64,000 nucleotides of DNA from Flavobacterium pisciphilum (GCF_020905345.1 NZ_JAJJMO010000001.1:3782001-3846000); one strand, 5' to 3'. Positions 28,119 through 37,838 are shown, counted from the stretch's first letter. Notes: generated by a model from the letters alone, not told the origin. Translations and numbers: made by a program.

Positions 28119-29420
28119 ATGAAAGAACTAGTAAACAAATTAAAAGGAGATAGAGTAATATGGTCATTCGTGGCTTTATTGGCTTTGTTTTCGTTTATGC
28201 CTGTTTTTAGTGCGAGTAGTAATTTGGCTTATATAGGTCATGGAACTGGTAATACATTGGGGTATTTGGTAAAACACTTAGCTCATATTTGTATCGGGTT
28301 TTTAATTATTTACTGGGTGCACAAAGTGCCATACCATTATTTTAGAGCTATTTCAAAAGTAGCTTTACCAGTGGTTTGGATTTTGTTGGCTTACACGCTT
28401 TTAAAAGGAACTGTTATTGCTGGAGCAAATGCAAGTCGATGGATTCAGGTTCCGTTTATCGGAATCACATTTCAGACTTCTACATTAGCATCGATGGTGT
28501 TGTTTATTTTTGTGGCGCGTTATTTATCGAAAACCAGAGATGAAGATGAGCCTTTTCAAGCCTCGTTGATACAGCTTTGGATGCCGGTTTTTGTTACGTT
28601 GATGCTTATCTTACCAGCCAATTTTTCGACAACAGCACTTATCTTTTCAATGGTATTGATGCTGACTTTTATTGGTAAATATCCTTTAAAATATATCGGA
28701 ATCATTATCGGCTCGGGAGTAGTAATGTTTTTGTTCTTTCTTCTCTTGGCGAAAGCCTTTCCTGAATCTCGCTTTTTTAGCAGGGTAGGAACATGGGGAA
28801 GCCGAATCGAGAATTTTACAACAGATAAACCAGATGAGGATGATTACCAGATAGAAAAAGCAAAAATTGCTATTGCATCAGGAAAATTAGGAGGTTTAGG
28901 ACCTGGGAAAAGTGTTCAGAAGAACTTTTTACCACAATCATCTTCCGATTTTATTTATGCGATTATTGTAGAAGAATATGGATTGATTGGAGGACTTACA
29001 ATATTGGGCTTGTATTTATTGTTGATGTTTCGATTTGTAATTGCATCGCATAAAGCCAATACGCTATTTGGGAAATTAGTCGTCGTCGGGCTCGGTTTTC
29101 CAATGATATTTCAGGCGATGATTAATATGGCTGTTGCAGTCGAATTATTGCCCGTAACAGGACAAACCTTGCCGCTTATTAGTAGTGGGGGTAGTTCGAT
29201 TTGGATGACTTGTTTTGCACTAGGTATCATTATTAGTGTCACCAAAAAAGATGAAGAAATAGAAGAAGAGCTGAAAGAAAAGGAAAAAAGAGAAGAGGTG
29301 CTCAAAAGAATGATAGATAGACAATTGCAGGAGGAGAATGAATTAGAGAGTGAAGAAGAAGTTGGAGGGTATTCAATCGAAGATAATGCTAAGAATCCAA
29401 TGGATGCAGTTATGAAGTGA
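28119..29420 (+). CDS. ftsW: lipid II polymerase FtsW
   Basis: FtsW is the SEDS-family septal glycosyltransferase that works with FtsI. The 433-residue protein has about ten membrane helices, the GANASRWIQVPFIG loop, and FIYAIIVEEYGLIGG and PLISSGGSSIWM near the C-terminus, all SEDS signatures. It ends in a long acidic, Lys/Glu-rich cytoplasmic tail of about 60 residues. Confidence 0.95.
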   Translation: MKELVNKLKGDRVIWSFVALLALFSFMPVFSASSNLAYIGHGTGNTLGYLVKHLAHICIGFLIIYWVHKVPYHYFRAISKVALPVVWILLAYTLLKGTVIAGANASRWIQVPFIGITFQTSTLASMVLFIFVARYLSKTRDEDEPFQASLIQLWMPVFVTLMLILPANFSTTALIFSMVLMLTFIGKYPLKYIGIIIGSGVVMFLFFLLLAKAFPESRFFSRVGTWGSRIENFTTDKPDEDDYQIEKAKIAIASGKLGGLGPGKSVQKNFLPQSSSDFIYAIIVEEYGLIGGLTILGLYLLLMFRFVIASHKANTLFGKLVVVGLGFPMIFQAMINMAVAVELLPVTGQTLPLISSGGSSIWMTCFALGIIISVTKKDEEIEEELKEKEKREEVLKRMIDRQLQEENELESEEEVGGYSIEDNAKNPMDAVMK

Positions 29421-29476
29421 TTGCAGTTGAAAAAAGAGAATATAATAATTTTTAAAATGTAGTAACATTTAAAAAT

Positions 29477-30565
29477 ATGACAAAATATAAATTCATATTA
29501 AGCGGTGGAGGAACAGGAGGACATATTTATCCTGCAATTGCAATTGCGAATGAATTAAAATTACAATATCCTGATGCTGAATTTCTTTTTGTTGGTGCAA
29601 AAGACAAAATGGAAATGCAGAAAGTACCACAAGCAGGATATAAAATAAAAGGACTTTGGATAGCTGGATTGCAACGAAAAATAACTTTCCAGAATGCTAT
29701 GTTTCCTTTTAAGTTAATCAGTAGTTTATTGCAATCAAGAAGGATAATAAAAGCATTTAAACCTGATGTCGTAATCGGTACAGGTGGTTTTGCTAGTGGT
29801 CCGTTGTTGCAAATGGCTGGTTCTGCTGGAATCCCTACAGTTGTTCAGGAGCAAAATTCGTTTCCAGGCATCACTAATAAATTGCTTAGCAGTAAAGCAA
29901 GTGCGATTTGTGTAGCGTATGAAAATCTAGAACGTTTTTTTCCTGCAGATAAAATTGTTTTAACGGGTAATCCAGTTCGTCAGGATTTAATAGATATCGA
30001 TAGTAAAAGAGATGAAGCTGTTGTATTCTATAATCTAGATGCTAATAAGAAGACGTTGTTGATTCTTGGTGGAAGCCTTGGCGCTCGTAGAGTAAATCAA
30101 TTAATAGAAAAAGAATTGCAAAATATACTTTCTCAAAATGTTCAGATTATCTGGCAATGCGGAAAATTATATTTTGAAGATTATAAAAAATACAATCAAC
30201 CAAATGTAAAAGTGGTTGATTTTATAGAGCGAATGGATTTTGTTTATGCGGCTGCAGATGTTATCATTTCAAGAGCAGGAGCATCATCGGTTTCGGAATT
30301 ATGTATAGTTGGGAAGCCTGTTATTTTTATTCCATCACCAAATGTTGCAGAAGATCATCAAACAAAAAACGCGCAAGCAATTGTAGATCAGAAGGGTGCA
30401 GTTTTATTAAAAGAATCTGAGCTAGACAGCGAGTTTAGCATTGTTTTTGAAGCACTGTTGAAGGATGAAGGAAAGCAAAAACAGCTTAGTGAGAACATAA
30501 AACGATTGGCAAGACCAGGTGCAACAAAAGCAATTGTTGCGGAAATTATAAAGTTGATTAAATAA
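29477..30565 (+). CDS. murG: UDP-GlcNAc:lipid I GlcNAc transferase MurG
   Basis: MurG converts lipid I to lipid II on the inner face of the membrane. The 362-residue GT28 enzyme has the N-terminal glycine loop [39 protein letters not shown] and the donor-site [12 protein letters not shown]. Length is normal. Confidence 0.95.
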   Translation: MTKYKFILSGGGTGGHIYPAIAIANELKLQYPDAEFLFVGAKDKMEMQKVPQAGYKIKGLWIAGLQRKITFQNAMFPFKLISSLLQSRRIIKAFKPDVVIGTGGFASGPLLQMAGSAGIPTVVQEQNSFPGITNKLLSSKASAICVAYENLERFFPADKIVLTGNPVRQDLIDIDSKRDEAVVFYNLDANKKTLLILGGSLGARRVNQLIEKELQNILSQNVQIIWQCGKLYFEDYKKYNQPNVKVVDFIERMDFVYAAADVIISRAGASSVSELCIVGKPVIFIPSPNVAEDHQTKNAQAIVDQKGAVLLKESELDSEFSIVFEALLKDEGKQKQLSENIKRLARPGATKAIVAEIIKLIK

Positions 30566-30611
30566 AAAAATAGTCTGAAGTCGAAAGACATAAAGACAAT
30601 ATGACCTAATT

Positions 30612-31961
30612 ATGAATTTAAACCAAATACAGAACGTCTATTTTATAGGAATTGGAGGCATCGGAATGAGTGCCCTGGCTCGTTATTTCAAAAATATTGG
30701 AAAACAAGTTTCAGGTTACGACAAAACGCCTTCAACACTTACAAATGAACTAATCGAAAGTGGAATTAATATTCATTTTGAAGATAATATCAATTTAATT
30801 CCAAGTGATTATTTTGTAGAAAATACATTGGTTATAATCACGCCAGCAGTTCCAATTACACATTCAGAGTGGAATTACTTTTTAGAAAGAAATTATGTAG
30901 TTAAGAAAAGAGCAGAGGTTTTAGGAATCATTACAAAAGATACCTTTTCATTTGCTGTAGCTGGTACGCATGGTAAAACAACTACATCAAGCATCTTAGG
31001 ACATATTCTCTATGAAAGTGGAGCTGATGTTACTGCTTTTGTAGGTGGAATTGTTGAGAATTATAATTCGAATTTAATAGGGAACGGAAAAACGGTTACT
31101 GTTGTTGAAGCAGATGAATTTGATCGCTCGTTCTTGCATTTACATCCGAATATTGCTTGCATCACATCAATGGATGCAGATCATTTAGATATTTACGGAA
31201 CAAGTGAAGCTATAGAAGAATCTTTTGTTGAGTTTGCTTCAAAAGTTGAAAATAAAAATAATCTTTTTATAACCAAAGAATTGCCTTTGGAGGGAGTTCA
31301 ATGTGCTATAAATGAAGATGCTCCGTTTAAAGCATTTAATGTTAGAATAGCAAATGGAAGTTATGTTTTTGATGTGCAAACGCCATCAGAAATTATGAAA
31401 GATTTGCATTTTGGTTTACCAGGAAAACATAATTTGATGAATGCGCTAATGGCAATTGCTATGGCAAAAACATACGGAACCTCGACAGCAGCAATTGCAA
31501 ATGCTATTGCTTCATTTAGCGGAATAAGAAGACGTTTTTCATACCAAATAAAAAAAGATAATCTGGTTTATATAGATGATTATGCACATCATCCAACAGA
31601 AATAAATGCAGTAAACCAAGCAGTTAGAGAGTTGTATCCAGGGCAAAAAGTGTTAGCTGTTTTTCAGCCGCATTTGTTTAGTAGAACGAGAGATTTTGCT
31701 GATGGTTTTGCCAAAAGTTTATCTGCTTTTGACGAAGTGATTTTATTAGATATTTATCCTGCAAGAGAATTGCCGATGGAAGGAATTACATCGCAATGGT
31801 TAATGGATAAAATGAGTAATTCTAACAGGAAAATAGTTGCTAAAAATGATTTATTAGCCTCAATTAAAGCGAGTAATGCAACGGTAATTGTAACTATTGG
31901 AGCTGGTGATTTAGGAGAATTAGTACCGTCAATTAAAAATATTTTAAATGAAACTAATTAA
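30612..31961 (+). CDS. murC: UDP-MurNAc:L-Ala ligase MurC
   Basis: MurC adds L-alanine to UDP-MurNAc. The 449-residue ligase has the N-terminal FIGIGGIGMSALA, the ATP loop AGTHGKTTTSSILGH (near residue 117), and IDDYAHHPTEI in the C-terminal domain. The 3' end overlaps ftsQ by 14 bases. Confidence 0.95.
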   Translation: MNLNQIQNVYFIGIGGIGMSALARYFKNIGKQVSGYDKTPSTLTNELIESGINIHFEDNINLIPSDYFVENTLVIITPAVPITHSEWNYFLERNYVVKKRAEVLGIITKDTFSFAVAGTHGKTTTSSILGHILYESGADVTAFVGGIVENYNSNLIGNGKTVTVVEADEFDRSFLHLHPNIACITSMDADHLDIYGTSEAIEESFVEFASKVENKNNLFITKELPLEGVQCAINEDAPFKAFNVRIANGSYVFDVQTPSEIMKDLHFGLPGKHNLMNALMAIAMAKTYGTSTAAIANAIASFSGIRRRFSYQIKKDNLVYIDDYAHHPTEINAVNQAVRELYPGQKVLAVFQPHLFSRTRDFADGFAKSLSAFDEVILLDIYPARELPMEGITSQWLMDKMSNSNRKIVAKNDLLASIKASNATVIVTIGAGDLGELVPSIKNILNETN

Positions 31962-32670
31962 TTGGGTAAATGTTCGTTTAATCCTTATGTTTGGGGTGGT
32001 TGTTTTTTTATTTTCGTTTACTTCACATAGAAATGGAGCGCGAAATTTAAAGAAATCTACCGTTGTTTTTGTAGGGGAAAACGCTATTTTTGTCAAGCCA
32101 GAAGCGGTTAATAAATTGTTAATAGAAAATAAAAGAGATGCTTCTAGCATTAAAAAAGAAGGGTTAGATTTGAATAAGATAGAGAAAGCCCTTAATACGC
32201 AAGAGATGATTGAAAAATCGGATGTATTTGTGAGTATTGATGGCGTTCTAAAAGCAGTAGTAAAACAGAAAACGCCGATAGCCCGCATTATGAACGGGAA
32301 TGAGTCGTTTTATATTGATTATGAGGGAGGTAAAATGCCTTTGTCTGATAATTTTACGGCTAGAGTTCCTCTTGTTTCGGGGGATTTAAAAAAAGAAAAT
32401 AACGGAGAATTGGCTACATTATTCCGCATGATTTATGACGATACATTTTTGAAAAAAAATATCATTGCGATTCAAATTATGCCTAATGGTAGCCTAAAAA
32501 TGCTCAACAGAAATTTTAATTACGAGGTAGATTTCGGAAGAATGATAAATGTTGAGCGAAAATTTAATAATTATAAGGCCTTTTTTCAAAAGGCAGTTTT
32601 AGATAGTTCGTTATATAAATACAAAAAGATAGATCTTAGGTTTACGGAACAAGTAGTTTGCACAAAATAA
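31948..32670 (+). CDS. ftsQ: cell division protein FtsQ
   Basis: A 240-residue bitopic protein: short cytoplasmic N-terminus, one membrane helix (about residues 10-25, LMFGVVVFLFSF), then a periplasmic part with a POTRA-like segment (about 45-115, ending KAVVKQKTPIARI) and the FtsQ domain. FtsQ links the early Z ring to FtsL and FtsW/FtsI. Similarity is low but order and topology support the call. It is translationally coupled to murC and 6 bases from ftsA. Confidence 0.9.
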   Translation: MKLINWVNVRLILMFGVVVFLFSFTSHRNGARNLKKSTVVFVGENAIFVKPEAVNKLLIENKRDASSIKKEGLDLNKIEKALNTQEMIEKSDVFVSIDGVLKAVVKQKTPIARIMNGNESFYIDYEGGKMPLSDNFTARVPLVSGDLKKENNGELATLFRMIYDDTFLKKNIIAIQIMPNGSLKMLNRNFNYEVDFGRMINVERKFNNYKAFFQKAVLDSSLYKYKKIDLRFTEQVVCTK

Positions 32671-32676
32671 TAGATA

Positions 32677-34059
32677 ATGGGAAAAGATAATATTGCAGTA
32701 GGTCTAGATATTGGTACAACAAAAATTGTTGCCATGATAGGTAAGAAGAATGAATATGGTAAGCTTGAGATCCTAGGAATAGGAAAATCAAAAAGCTTAG
32801 GTGTTGCGAGAGGTGTTGTAAACAATATTACTCAAACAATACAATCTATTCAGCAAGCGATACATGAAGCGGAGAATAATTCGGGTTACAAGATTAAAGA
32901 CGTAGTCGTAGGTATTGCAGGACAGCATATTCGCAGTATTCAGCATACAGATTACATTAGCAGAAGCAATCCTGAAGAGGTGATTGGTGAAAATGATATT
33001 CAACTTTTAATAGATCAAGTTAATAAACTTGCAATGTTACCAGGGGAAGAGATAATTCACGTTTTACCACAGGAATTTAAAATTGATGGACAATCGGAGA
33101 TTAAAGAACCGATTGGAATGTATGGTGGAAGATTAGAATCAAGTTTTCACGTTGTAGTTGGACAAGCTTCATCTATTAGAAACGTAGGAAGATGTATTCA
33201 GAGTTCAGGAATTGAATTATCAGGCTTAACACTAGAGCCATTGGCTTCGGCAGATGCAGTATTAAGTCAAGAAGAAAAAGAAGCAGGAGTAGCACTTATT
33301 GATATAGGAGGCGGTACAACAGATTTAGCAATTTTTAAAGATGGAATCATTCGTCATACAGCTGTAATTCCTTTCGGTGGAAATGTAATTACAGATGATA
33401 TAAAAGAAGGTTGTTCGATTATCGAAAAACAAGCTGAGTTATTGAAGATTAAATTTGGTTCGGCATGGCCGGGTGAAAACAAAGACAATGAAATTGTTTC
33501 TATTCCAGGATTAAGAGGAAGAGAGCCAAAAGAAATTTCTTTGAAGAATTTATCAAAAATAATTCATGCACGTGTAGTCGAAATTGTTGATCAGGTTTTT
33601 ACTGAAGTAAAAGCATACGGACATGAAGATCCTCGTAAAAAATTAATTGCAGGAATCGTTCTTACAGGTGGTGGAGCTCAACTAAAACACATTAAGCAGT
33701 TAGTAGAGTACATTACAGGTATGGATACCAGAATTGGATATCCAAATGAGCATTTGGCAGGTAATTCAAACGAAGAAATATCAAGCCCATTATATGCCAC
33801 CGCTGTTGGTTTAGTAATGAACAGTATTGAAAACAGCACTCAAAGTGCCATAAGAATGGATGTTGTAGAACAACCAAAGGCACCTGTATATAGAGCCCCG
33901 GTACAACAGCAACATCATGAGGTTGAAGAATCTTATGTAGAAGCAGTTGAAGAAGTGAAGAAAGTAGTTAAAGAAGAATCGACTGAAACAAAAATAAGAA
34001 GATCATTTTTTGACCGCTATGTCGATAAAATCAAAGATTTTTTAGACAACGCTGAATAA
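32677..34059 (+). CDS. ftsA: cell division actin-like ATPase FtsA
   Basis: FtsA anchors FtsZ to the membrane. The 460-residue protein has the phosphate loop GLDIGTTKIVAMIG, the 1C region, DIGGGTTDLAIF, and LTGGGAQLKHI. It ends in an amphipathic helix, SFFDRYVDKIKDFLDNAE, after a flexible acidic linker, as expected of a membrane-targeting tail. Confidence 0.95.
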   Translation: MGKDNIAVGLDIGTTKIVAMIGKKNEYGKLEILGIGKSKSLGVARGVVNNITQTIQSIQQAIHEAENNSGYKIKDVVVGIAGQHIRSIQHTDYISRSNPEEVIGENDIQLLIDQVNKLAMLPGEEIIHVLPQEFKIDGQSEIKEPIGMYGGRLESSFHVVVGQASSIRNVGRCIQSSGIELSGLTLEPLASADAVLSQEEKEAGVALIDIGGGTTDLAIFKDGIIRHTAVIPFGGNVITDDIKEGCSIIEKQAELLKIKFGSAWPGENKDNEIVSIPGLRGREPKEISLKNLSKIIHARVVEIVDQVFTEVKAYGHEDPRKKLIAGIVLTGGGAQLKHIKQLVEYITGMDTRIGYPNEHLAGNSNEEISSPLYATAVGLVMNSIENSTQSAIRMDVVEQPKAPVYRAPVQQQHHEVEESYVEAVEEVKKVVKEESTETKIRRSFFDRYVDKIKDFLDNAE

Positions 34060-34111
34060 GCGATTATAAAACAAGACAAGAATTAATATTTAATATCAAA
34101 AAACCAAAAAT

Positions 34112-36070
34112 ATGATGGGCAACTCAGAATTTGGAAGCATTTCATTTGATTTACCAAAAAATCAATCAAATGTAATAAAAGTTATCGGTGTAGGAGGTGG
34201 AGGTAGTAATGCTATAAACCACATGTTTAAGCAAGGAATTAAAGGGGTAGATTTTATCGTTTGTAATACCGATTCACAAGCGCTACAAAATAGTTCTGTG
34301 CCTAATAAAATTCAGTTAGGAGTTAATCTAACAGAAGGTTTAGGAGCAGGTGCTAACCCAGATGTAGGACAACAATCGGCTATCGAAAGCATTGCAGACA
34401 TCGAAAAGATGTTGGATCGCAATACTAAGATGGTATTTATTACTGCAGGAATGGGTGGAGGTACCGGAACAGGTGCTGCGCCAGTAATTGCACAATTATC
34501 TAAGGAAAGAGAGATTCTTACAGTTGGAATCGTTACTATTCCGTTTCTTTTCGAAGGAAAAGTACGTCAGGAGCAAGCGCTTTTGGGTATCGAAAAGTTA
34601 CGTAAGCAAGTTGATTCATTAATTGTAATCAATAATAATAAATTAAGAGAAGTATACGGGAATCTTGGATTTAAAGCAGGATTTTCTAAAGCGGATGAAG
34701 TTTTGGCAACAGCCTCAAGAGGTATTGCTGAAGTAATTACGCATCACTATACTCAAAATATCGATTTACGTGACGCCAAAACGGTATTGTCAAACAGTGG
34801 AACCGCTATAATGGGATCATCTACTGCATCTGGAGAAAACAGAGCAAAAGATGCTATTATTTCAGCATTGGATTCTCCATTGTTAAATGATAATAAAATT
34901 ACTGGAGCCAAAAACGTATTGTTGCTTATCGTTTCAGGTTCTAATGAAATCACACTTGATGAAATAGGTGAGATCAATGATCACATTCAAGTAGAAGCTG
35001 GTTTTAATGCTAATATCATTATGGGGGTTGGTGAAGACGAAACTCTTGGTGATGCTATTGCTGTTACAATCATTGCTACAGGTTTTGATGTTGAACAACA
35101 AAATGAAATTGTAAATACAGAGCCTAAAAAAATTATACATACGTTAGAAGATGAGCAAAGAAGTGTTCATAATTTGACGAATAAAACACTTACTTCTTTT
35201 GATTTAAATGCTGAAACACCATCAACACCAAAAGCAGAAGAAAAAATTGTTTTTGAATTACTTGACGATGCACCTGAACCTACAGCAGTAGCGCCAATTG
35301 TTCAAGCACCAGTGATTAACGAAGATGAATTAGTTGTAATGTCTGAATTTATTAAAAATTTGGATGTAACTTTTGAAATCGTTTCTCCGATTACAGATAT
35401 TGATTTTACAATTTCAGCTCCGGAAGTTGCCCCTGTAAGAGCTGTTCAACATAAAATCGTAGAAAAAGAAGAGCAAACTACTTTTTCTTTTGACTTGCCT
35501 CTTTTTAGAGCTGAACCAGAAGTGAAAGCAGAGCCAGTAGTAGAAGATACTAGAGTTTTGTTTGAATTAACAAATGAAACACGTGATATTAAAGTAAATC
35601 AGCCAGTACAATTCGTACCAGTTACGGAGCTTTCTGATAACGGAATTATCAAGTATTCTCTTGAAGAGTATATGGAACTTGAAAATGATTTAACTTCATC
35701 AAAACCTGCTGAAAAAGTAATTGAAGAAGTTATTCCAGAAGAGTTGAATATTACAGTTCACCAAAGAGCAGTAGCGCCAGAAACTAATTTTTCTGAAGAA
35801 GTATCTCCAATGGAGTTAACTATCGAAGAAACATTACGATTAAGAGCTGACGAAAGAAGAAAAAAATTAAAAGAATTTAATTATAAGTTCCATAATAATG
35901 TTTCTAGAGTAGAAGAATTAGAGAAAGAACCAGCCTACAAAAGATTAGGTATTGATCTTTCAAACAGTTCACAAAACAATACAAACTCAAGAATCTCTGT
36001 AGGAACAGATAGTAATAATGATTTGCAGTTGCGTTCTAATAATTCATTTTTGCACGACAACGTAGATTAA
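34112..36070 (+). CDS. ftsZ: cell division GTPase FtsZ, long C-terminal linker
   Basis: FtsZ polymerises into the division ring. The GTPase domain covers about residues 1-330, with GGGGSNAINHMF, the tubulin signature GMGGGTGTGAAPVIA and the synergy-loop region of NVLLLIVSGSNEITLDE. At 652 residues it is far longer than E. coli FtsZ (383): an acidic, Pro/Val/Glu-rich linker of about 240 residues is followed by a basic helix (RLRADERRKKLKEFNYKF) and a C-terminal SFLHDNVD in place of the usual DIPAFLR-type peptide. It begins with ATG ATG. Confidence 0.95.
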   Translation: MMGNSEFGSISFDLPKNQSNVIKVIGVGGGGSNAINHMFKQGIKGVDFIVCNTDSQALQNSSVPNKIQLGVNLTEGLGAGANPDVGQQSAIESIADIEKMLDRNTKMVFITAGMGGGTGTGAAPVIAQLSKEREILTVGIVTIPFLFEGKVRQEQALLGIEKLRKQVDSLIVINNNKLREVYGNLGFKAGFSKADEVLATASRGIAEVITHHYTQNIDLRDAKTVLSNSGTAIMGSSTASGENRAKDAIISALDSPLLNDNKITGAKNVLLLIVSGSNEITLDEIGEINDHIQVEAGFNANIIMGVGEDETLGDAIAVTIIATGFDVEQQNEIVNTEPKKIIHTLEDEQRSVHNLTNKTLTSFDLNAETPSTPKAEEKIVFELLDDAPEPTAVAPIVQAPVINEDELVVMSEFIKNLDVTFEIVSPITDIDFTISAPEVAPVRAVQHKIVEKEEQTTFSFDLPLFRAEPEVKAEPVVEDTRVLFELTNETRDIKVNQPVQFVPVTELSDNGIIKYSLEEYMELENDLTSSKPAEKVIEEVIPEELNITVHQRAVAPETNFSEEVSPMELTIEETLRLRADERRKKLKEFNYKFHNNVSRVEELEKEPAYKRLGIDLSNSSQNNTNSRISVGTDSNNDLQLRSNNSFLHDNVD

Positions 36071-36092
36071 TACGCTAAAATCAAAATGAGGT

Positions 36093-36130
36093 AACCCGAA
36101 AATTGAATTTAATTTTCGGGTTATTTTTTT
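36093..36130 (+). terminator. terminator after ftsZ
   Basis: AACCCGAAAATT and AATTTTCGGGTT form a perfect 12-bp stem with loop GAATTT, followed by ATTTTTTTT. Confidence 0.9.
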
Positions 36131-36263
36131 TATCTTCGCACAGAATTAAGAAATTTGACTTTCTTTTGAAGTTTTAAAAGAATTTTTAATTTCATGGAGA
36201 CATAAAGTCCCGTATAATAAAATGTCAATCTATAAGCCTAGCTTATTTAAAAATAGAACTAAA

Positions 36264-36713
36264 ATGAGTTTACAAACAACCATCATGGACGAAATTAAAA
36301 ACGCCATGAGAGCAAAAGATACTGTAGCATTGGAGGCTTTAAGAGCTATTAAATCAGAAATGTTATTGGCTGCTACAGCTTCAGGAACAAAAGAAGAATT
36401 AACAGAAGACGATGAAATTAAATTACTTCAAAGACTAGTTAAAACTCGTAAAGAAAGTGCTAGAATTTTTACAGAACAAAATCGTCCTGACTTGGCTGAA
36501 CCAGAATTAGCACAAGTAGCGGTAATCGAAAAATTCTTACCAGCACAATTAAGTGAAGAAGAAATAGAAGCTGTAATTGCTAAAATTATTGCTGAAACTG
36601 GAGCTTCAGGAATTGCATCAATGGGGAAAGTTATGGGATTAGCTTCTGCTCAATTAGGTGGAACTGCTGAAGGAAAAACAATCTCAGCAATTGTAAAGAA
36701 ATTATTAGTATAA
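36264..36713 (+). CDS. GatB/YqeY domain protein
   Basis: A 149-residue protein of the YqeY family, related to the C-terminal tRNA-interacting domain of GatB. It begins MSLQTTIMDEIKNAMRAKD and contains LEALRAIKSEML, ARIFTEQNRPDLAE, EKFLPAQLSEEE and the C-terminal MGKVMGLASAQLGG, all typical. The frame is open back to an ATG at 36222, which adds 14 residues unlike the family, so I use 36264. It probably acts on tRNA or amidotransferase function; the role is not well defined. Confidence 0.88.
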   Translation: MSLQTTIMDEIKNAMRAKDTVALEALRAIKSEMLLAATASGTKEELTEDDEIKLLQRLVKTRKESARIFTEQNRPDLAEPELAQVAVIEKFLPAQLSEEEIEAVIAKIIAETGASGIASMGKVMGLASAQLGGTAEGKTISAIVKKLLV

Positions 36714-36724
36714 AAAATAGATCG

Positions 36725-36766
36725 TAGTATTCAGATTCTAAATGAGAATTTAAAATCTGAATACTA
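36725..36766 (+). repeat. inverted repeat after yqeY
   Basis: TAGTATTCAGATT and AATCTGAATACTA form perfect 13-bp arms around a 16-base loop. No T run follows, so it is a possible weak terminator or mRNA 3' end stabiliser directly upstream of the tRNA. Confidence 0.5.
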
Positions 36767-36776
36767 TAATCAAAAT

Positions 36777-36850
36777 GACTGCGTAGTTCAACTGGATAGA
36801 ATATCAGATTTCGACTCTGAGGGTTGTAGGTTCGAACCCTACCGTGGTCA
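36777..36850 (+). tRNA. tRNA-Arg (anticodon UCG)
   Basis: A full cloverleaf can be drawn: acceptor GACTGCG with CGTGGTC, D stem GTTC with GAAT, anticodon stem TCAGA with TCTGA around TTTCGAC (anticodon TCG), a 5-base variable loop, and T arm GTAGG-TTCGAAC-CCTAC. The D loop has GGA, giving A20, an arginine identity element. The discriminator is A and CCA is not encoded. Degenerate copies of its 3' end occur at 36960 and 39452. Confidence 0.95.
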
Positions 36851-36853
36851 CTG

Positions 36854-36894
36854 AATAAAAAAAGCCTGAGAATTTATATTCTCAGGCTTTTTTT
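36854..36894 (+). repeat. direct repeat copy 1: tRNA-Arg terminator segment
   Basis: These 41 bases are identical to 39482-39522. The pair flanks the three-gene islet and is a candidate left boundary. Confidence 0.75.
36861..36894 (+). terminator. terminator of tRNA-Arg
   Basis: AAAGCCTGAGAAT and ATTCTCAGGCTTT form a 13-bp stem with loop TTAT, followed by T residues. An identical copy lies at 39489-39523. Confidence 0.9.
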
Positions 36895-36959
36895 GTGGTT
36901 CGAAAATTTTCAATATTTTCTTATAGACCTTGAAAATGCCTATATTTAAAGGAGATTTT

Positions 36960-36970
36960 GGTTCGAACCC
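36960..36970 (+). repeat. orphan tRNA T-arm fragment
   Basis: GGTTCGAACCC is identical to 36829-36839 in the T arm of tRNA-Arg but no cloverleaf surrounds it. It may be the scar of an earlier integration at this tRNA. Confidence 0.4.
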
Positions 36971-37092
36971 CTTCATGGATTTGTTAAGTTTTACGATTCT
37001 ATTTTAGAGCCTTAAGTTAAAGTTTAGTCTCATTGAACTCTTTTTTAAGTTATCTAATTCAAATAAAAATAACATTTTTCCTTTAATTAAGT

Positions 37093-37116
37093 AGTAAAAT
37101 CCGTTGTAATAGCTGT
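37093..37116 (-). repeat. partial cassette-type repeat after the gene at 37130
   Basis: CCGTTGTAATAGCTGT matches the TTCGTTGTAATGGCTATTAGCTGT end of the full repeat at 37717-37838 with small changes. It lies, like the other copies, directly after a minus-strand gene. Confidence 0.45.
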
Positions 37117-37129
37117 CACGTAAAAGTTT

Positions 37130-37591
37130 TTATAATCCTATAAAAAGTGTGTCGTTAAAGTGTTCTTTAGCAAAATCCATTGAGAGAATTTCAATAGTTT
37201 CGATTTTAAAGTCAGGAATAGTTTTGCCATCAATAGTAGCAGAGTAAATCTTATCTACGAGTTTAACTGGTGGATAAATTACTAAACCGTCAAAAGGATA
37301 TTTTGTAAAGAAGCTATGATCTAAATCAAAGCCAAAATTACTCTCAGCTTTTATAAGTTCGCTAATTTTTGAACCAATTCCAAAACCATTTAGTAGTTTT
37401 CCTTGGTAACCTTTTTCACAAACCATTGAACTTATTTGACCTGAAAATATATCTATCTCAATTTTAAATTCATTATTATTTGTTCTTAGAGTCAGATATA
37501 AATATTCATTATCTAATGTATGTTCAATAACTTTCTGAATGTTTTTTTTGTTTAAAAGTTCATTTGTCAATACATATTCAAAGTCAGTCAA
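37130..37591 (-). CDS. hypothetical protein, probably with a disrupted start
   Basis: I do not recognise this 153-residue protein; it has no signal peptide or membrane segment. The only start codon in frame is TTG at 37591, but the reading frame is open for 36 more codons upstream (to a stop at 37700), and those codons look like protein (with GLTQFDITSDIVPEIGVGG). An ATG at 37698 is one base out of frame and reads MKALDA before a stop, so a single-base frameshift near the start is the simplest explanation. Size and setting resemble orphan immunity genes. It is the last gene of the tRNA islet. Confidence 0.5.
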   Translation of the reverse strand: MTDFEYVLTNELLNKKNIQKVIEHTLDNEYLYLTLRTNNNEFKIEIDIFSGQISSMVCEKGYQGKLLNGFGIGSKISELIKAESNFGFDLDHSFFTKYPFDGLVIYPPVKLVDKIYSATIDGKTIPDFKIETIEILSMDFAKEHFNDTLFIGL

Positions 37592-37716
37592 AATGTTTTT
37601 AAAAGTTACGCCACCTACACCAATTTCTGGAACGATGTCTGAAGTTATATCAAATTGAGTTAATCCTTTTATCTTTTCTATGCGTCTAGTGCTTTCATGT
37701 CATATAATGTTCTAGT

Positions 37717-37838
37717 ACTACAGCGGGTTTGGTATAAATTGGAGCCATTCTTCGGATTTGCCAAATCATTTAAAATGCAAAATTATTTTTCCATAAATCC
37801 TATTGCTCAAATTCGTTGTAATGGCTATTAGCTGTAGT
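37717..37838 (-). repeat. cassette-type imperfect inverted repeat, copy A
   Basis: This 122-base element is bounded by ACTACAGC and GCTGTAGT and is an imperfect dyad over most of its length, with a perfect GATTTG-C-CAAATC hairpin inside. It lies directly after the minus-strand gene at 37862. A diverged copy with the same order of blocks follows the gene at 38439, and a fragment follows the gene at 37130. The layout of one gene then one folded repeat resembles integron cassettes (attC-like) or a MITE family; no integrase is visible. Confidence 0.6.
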
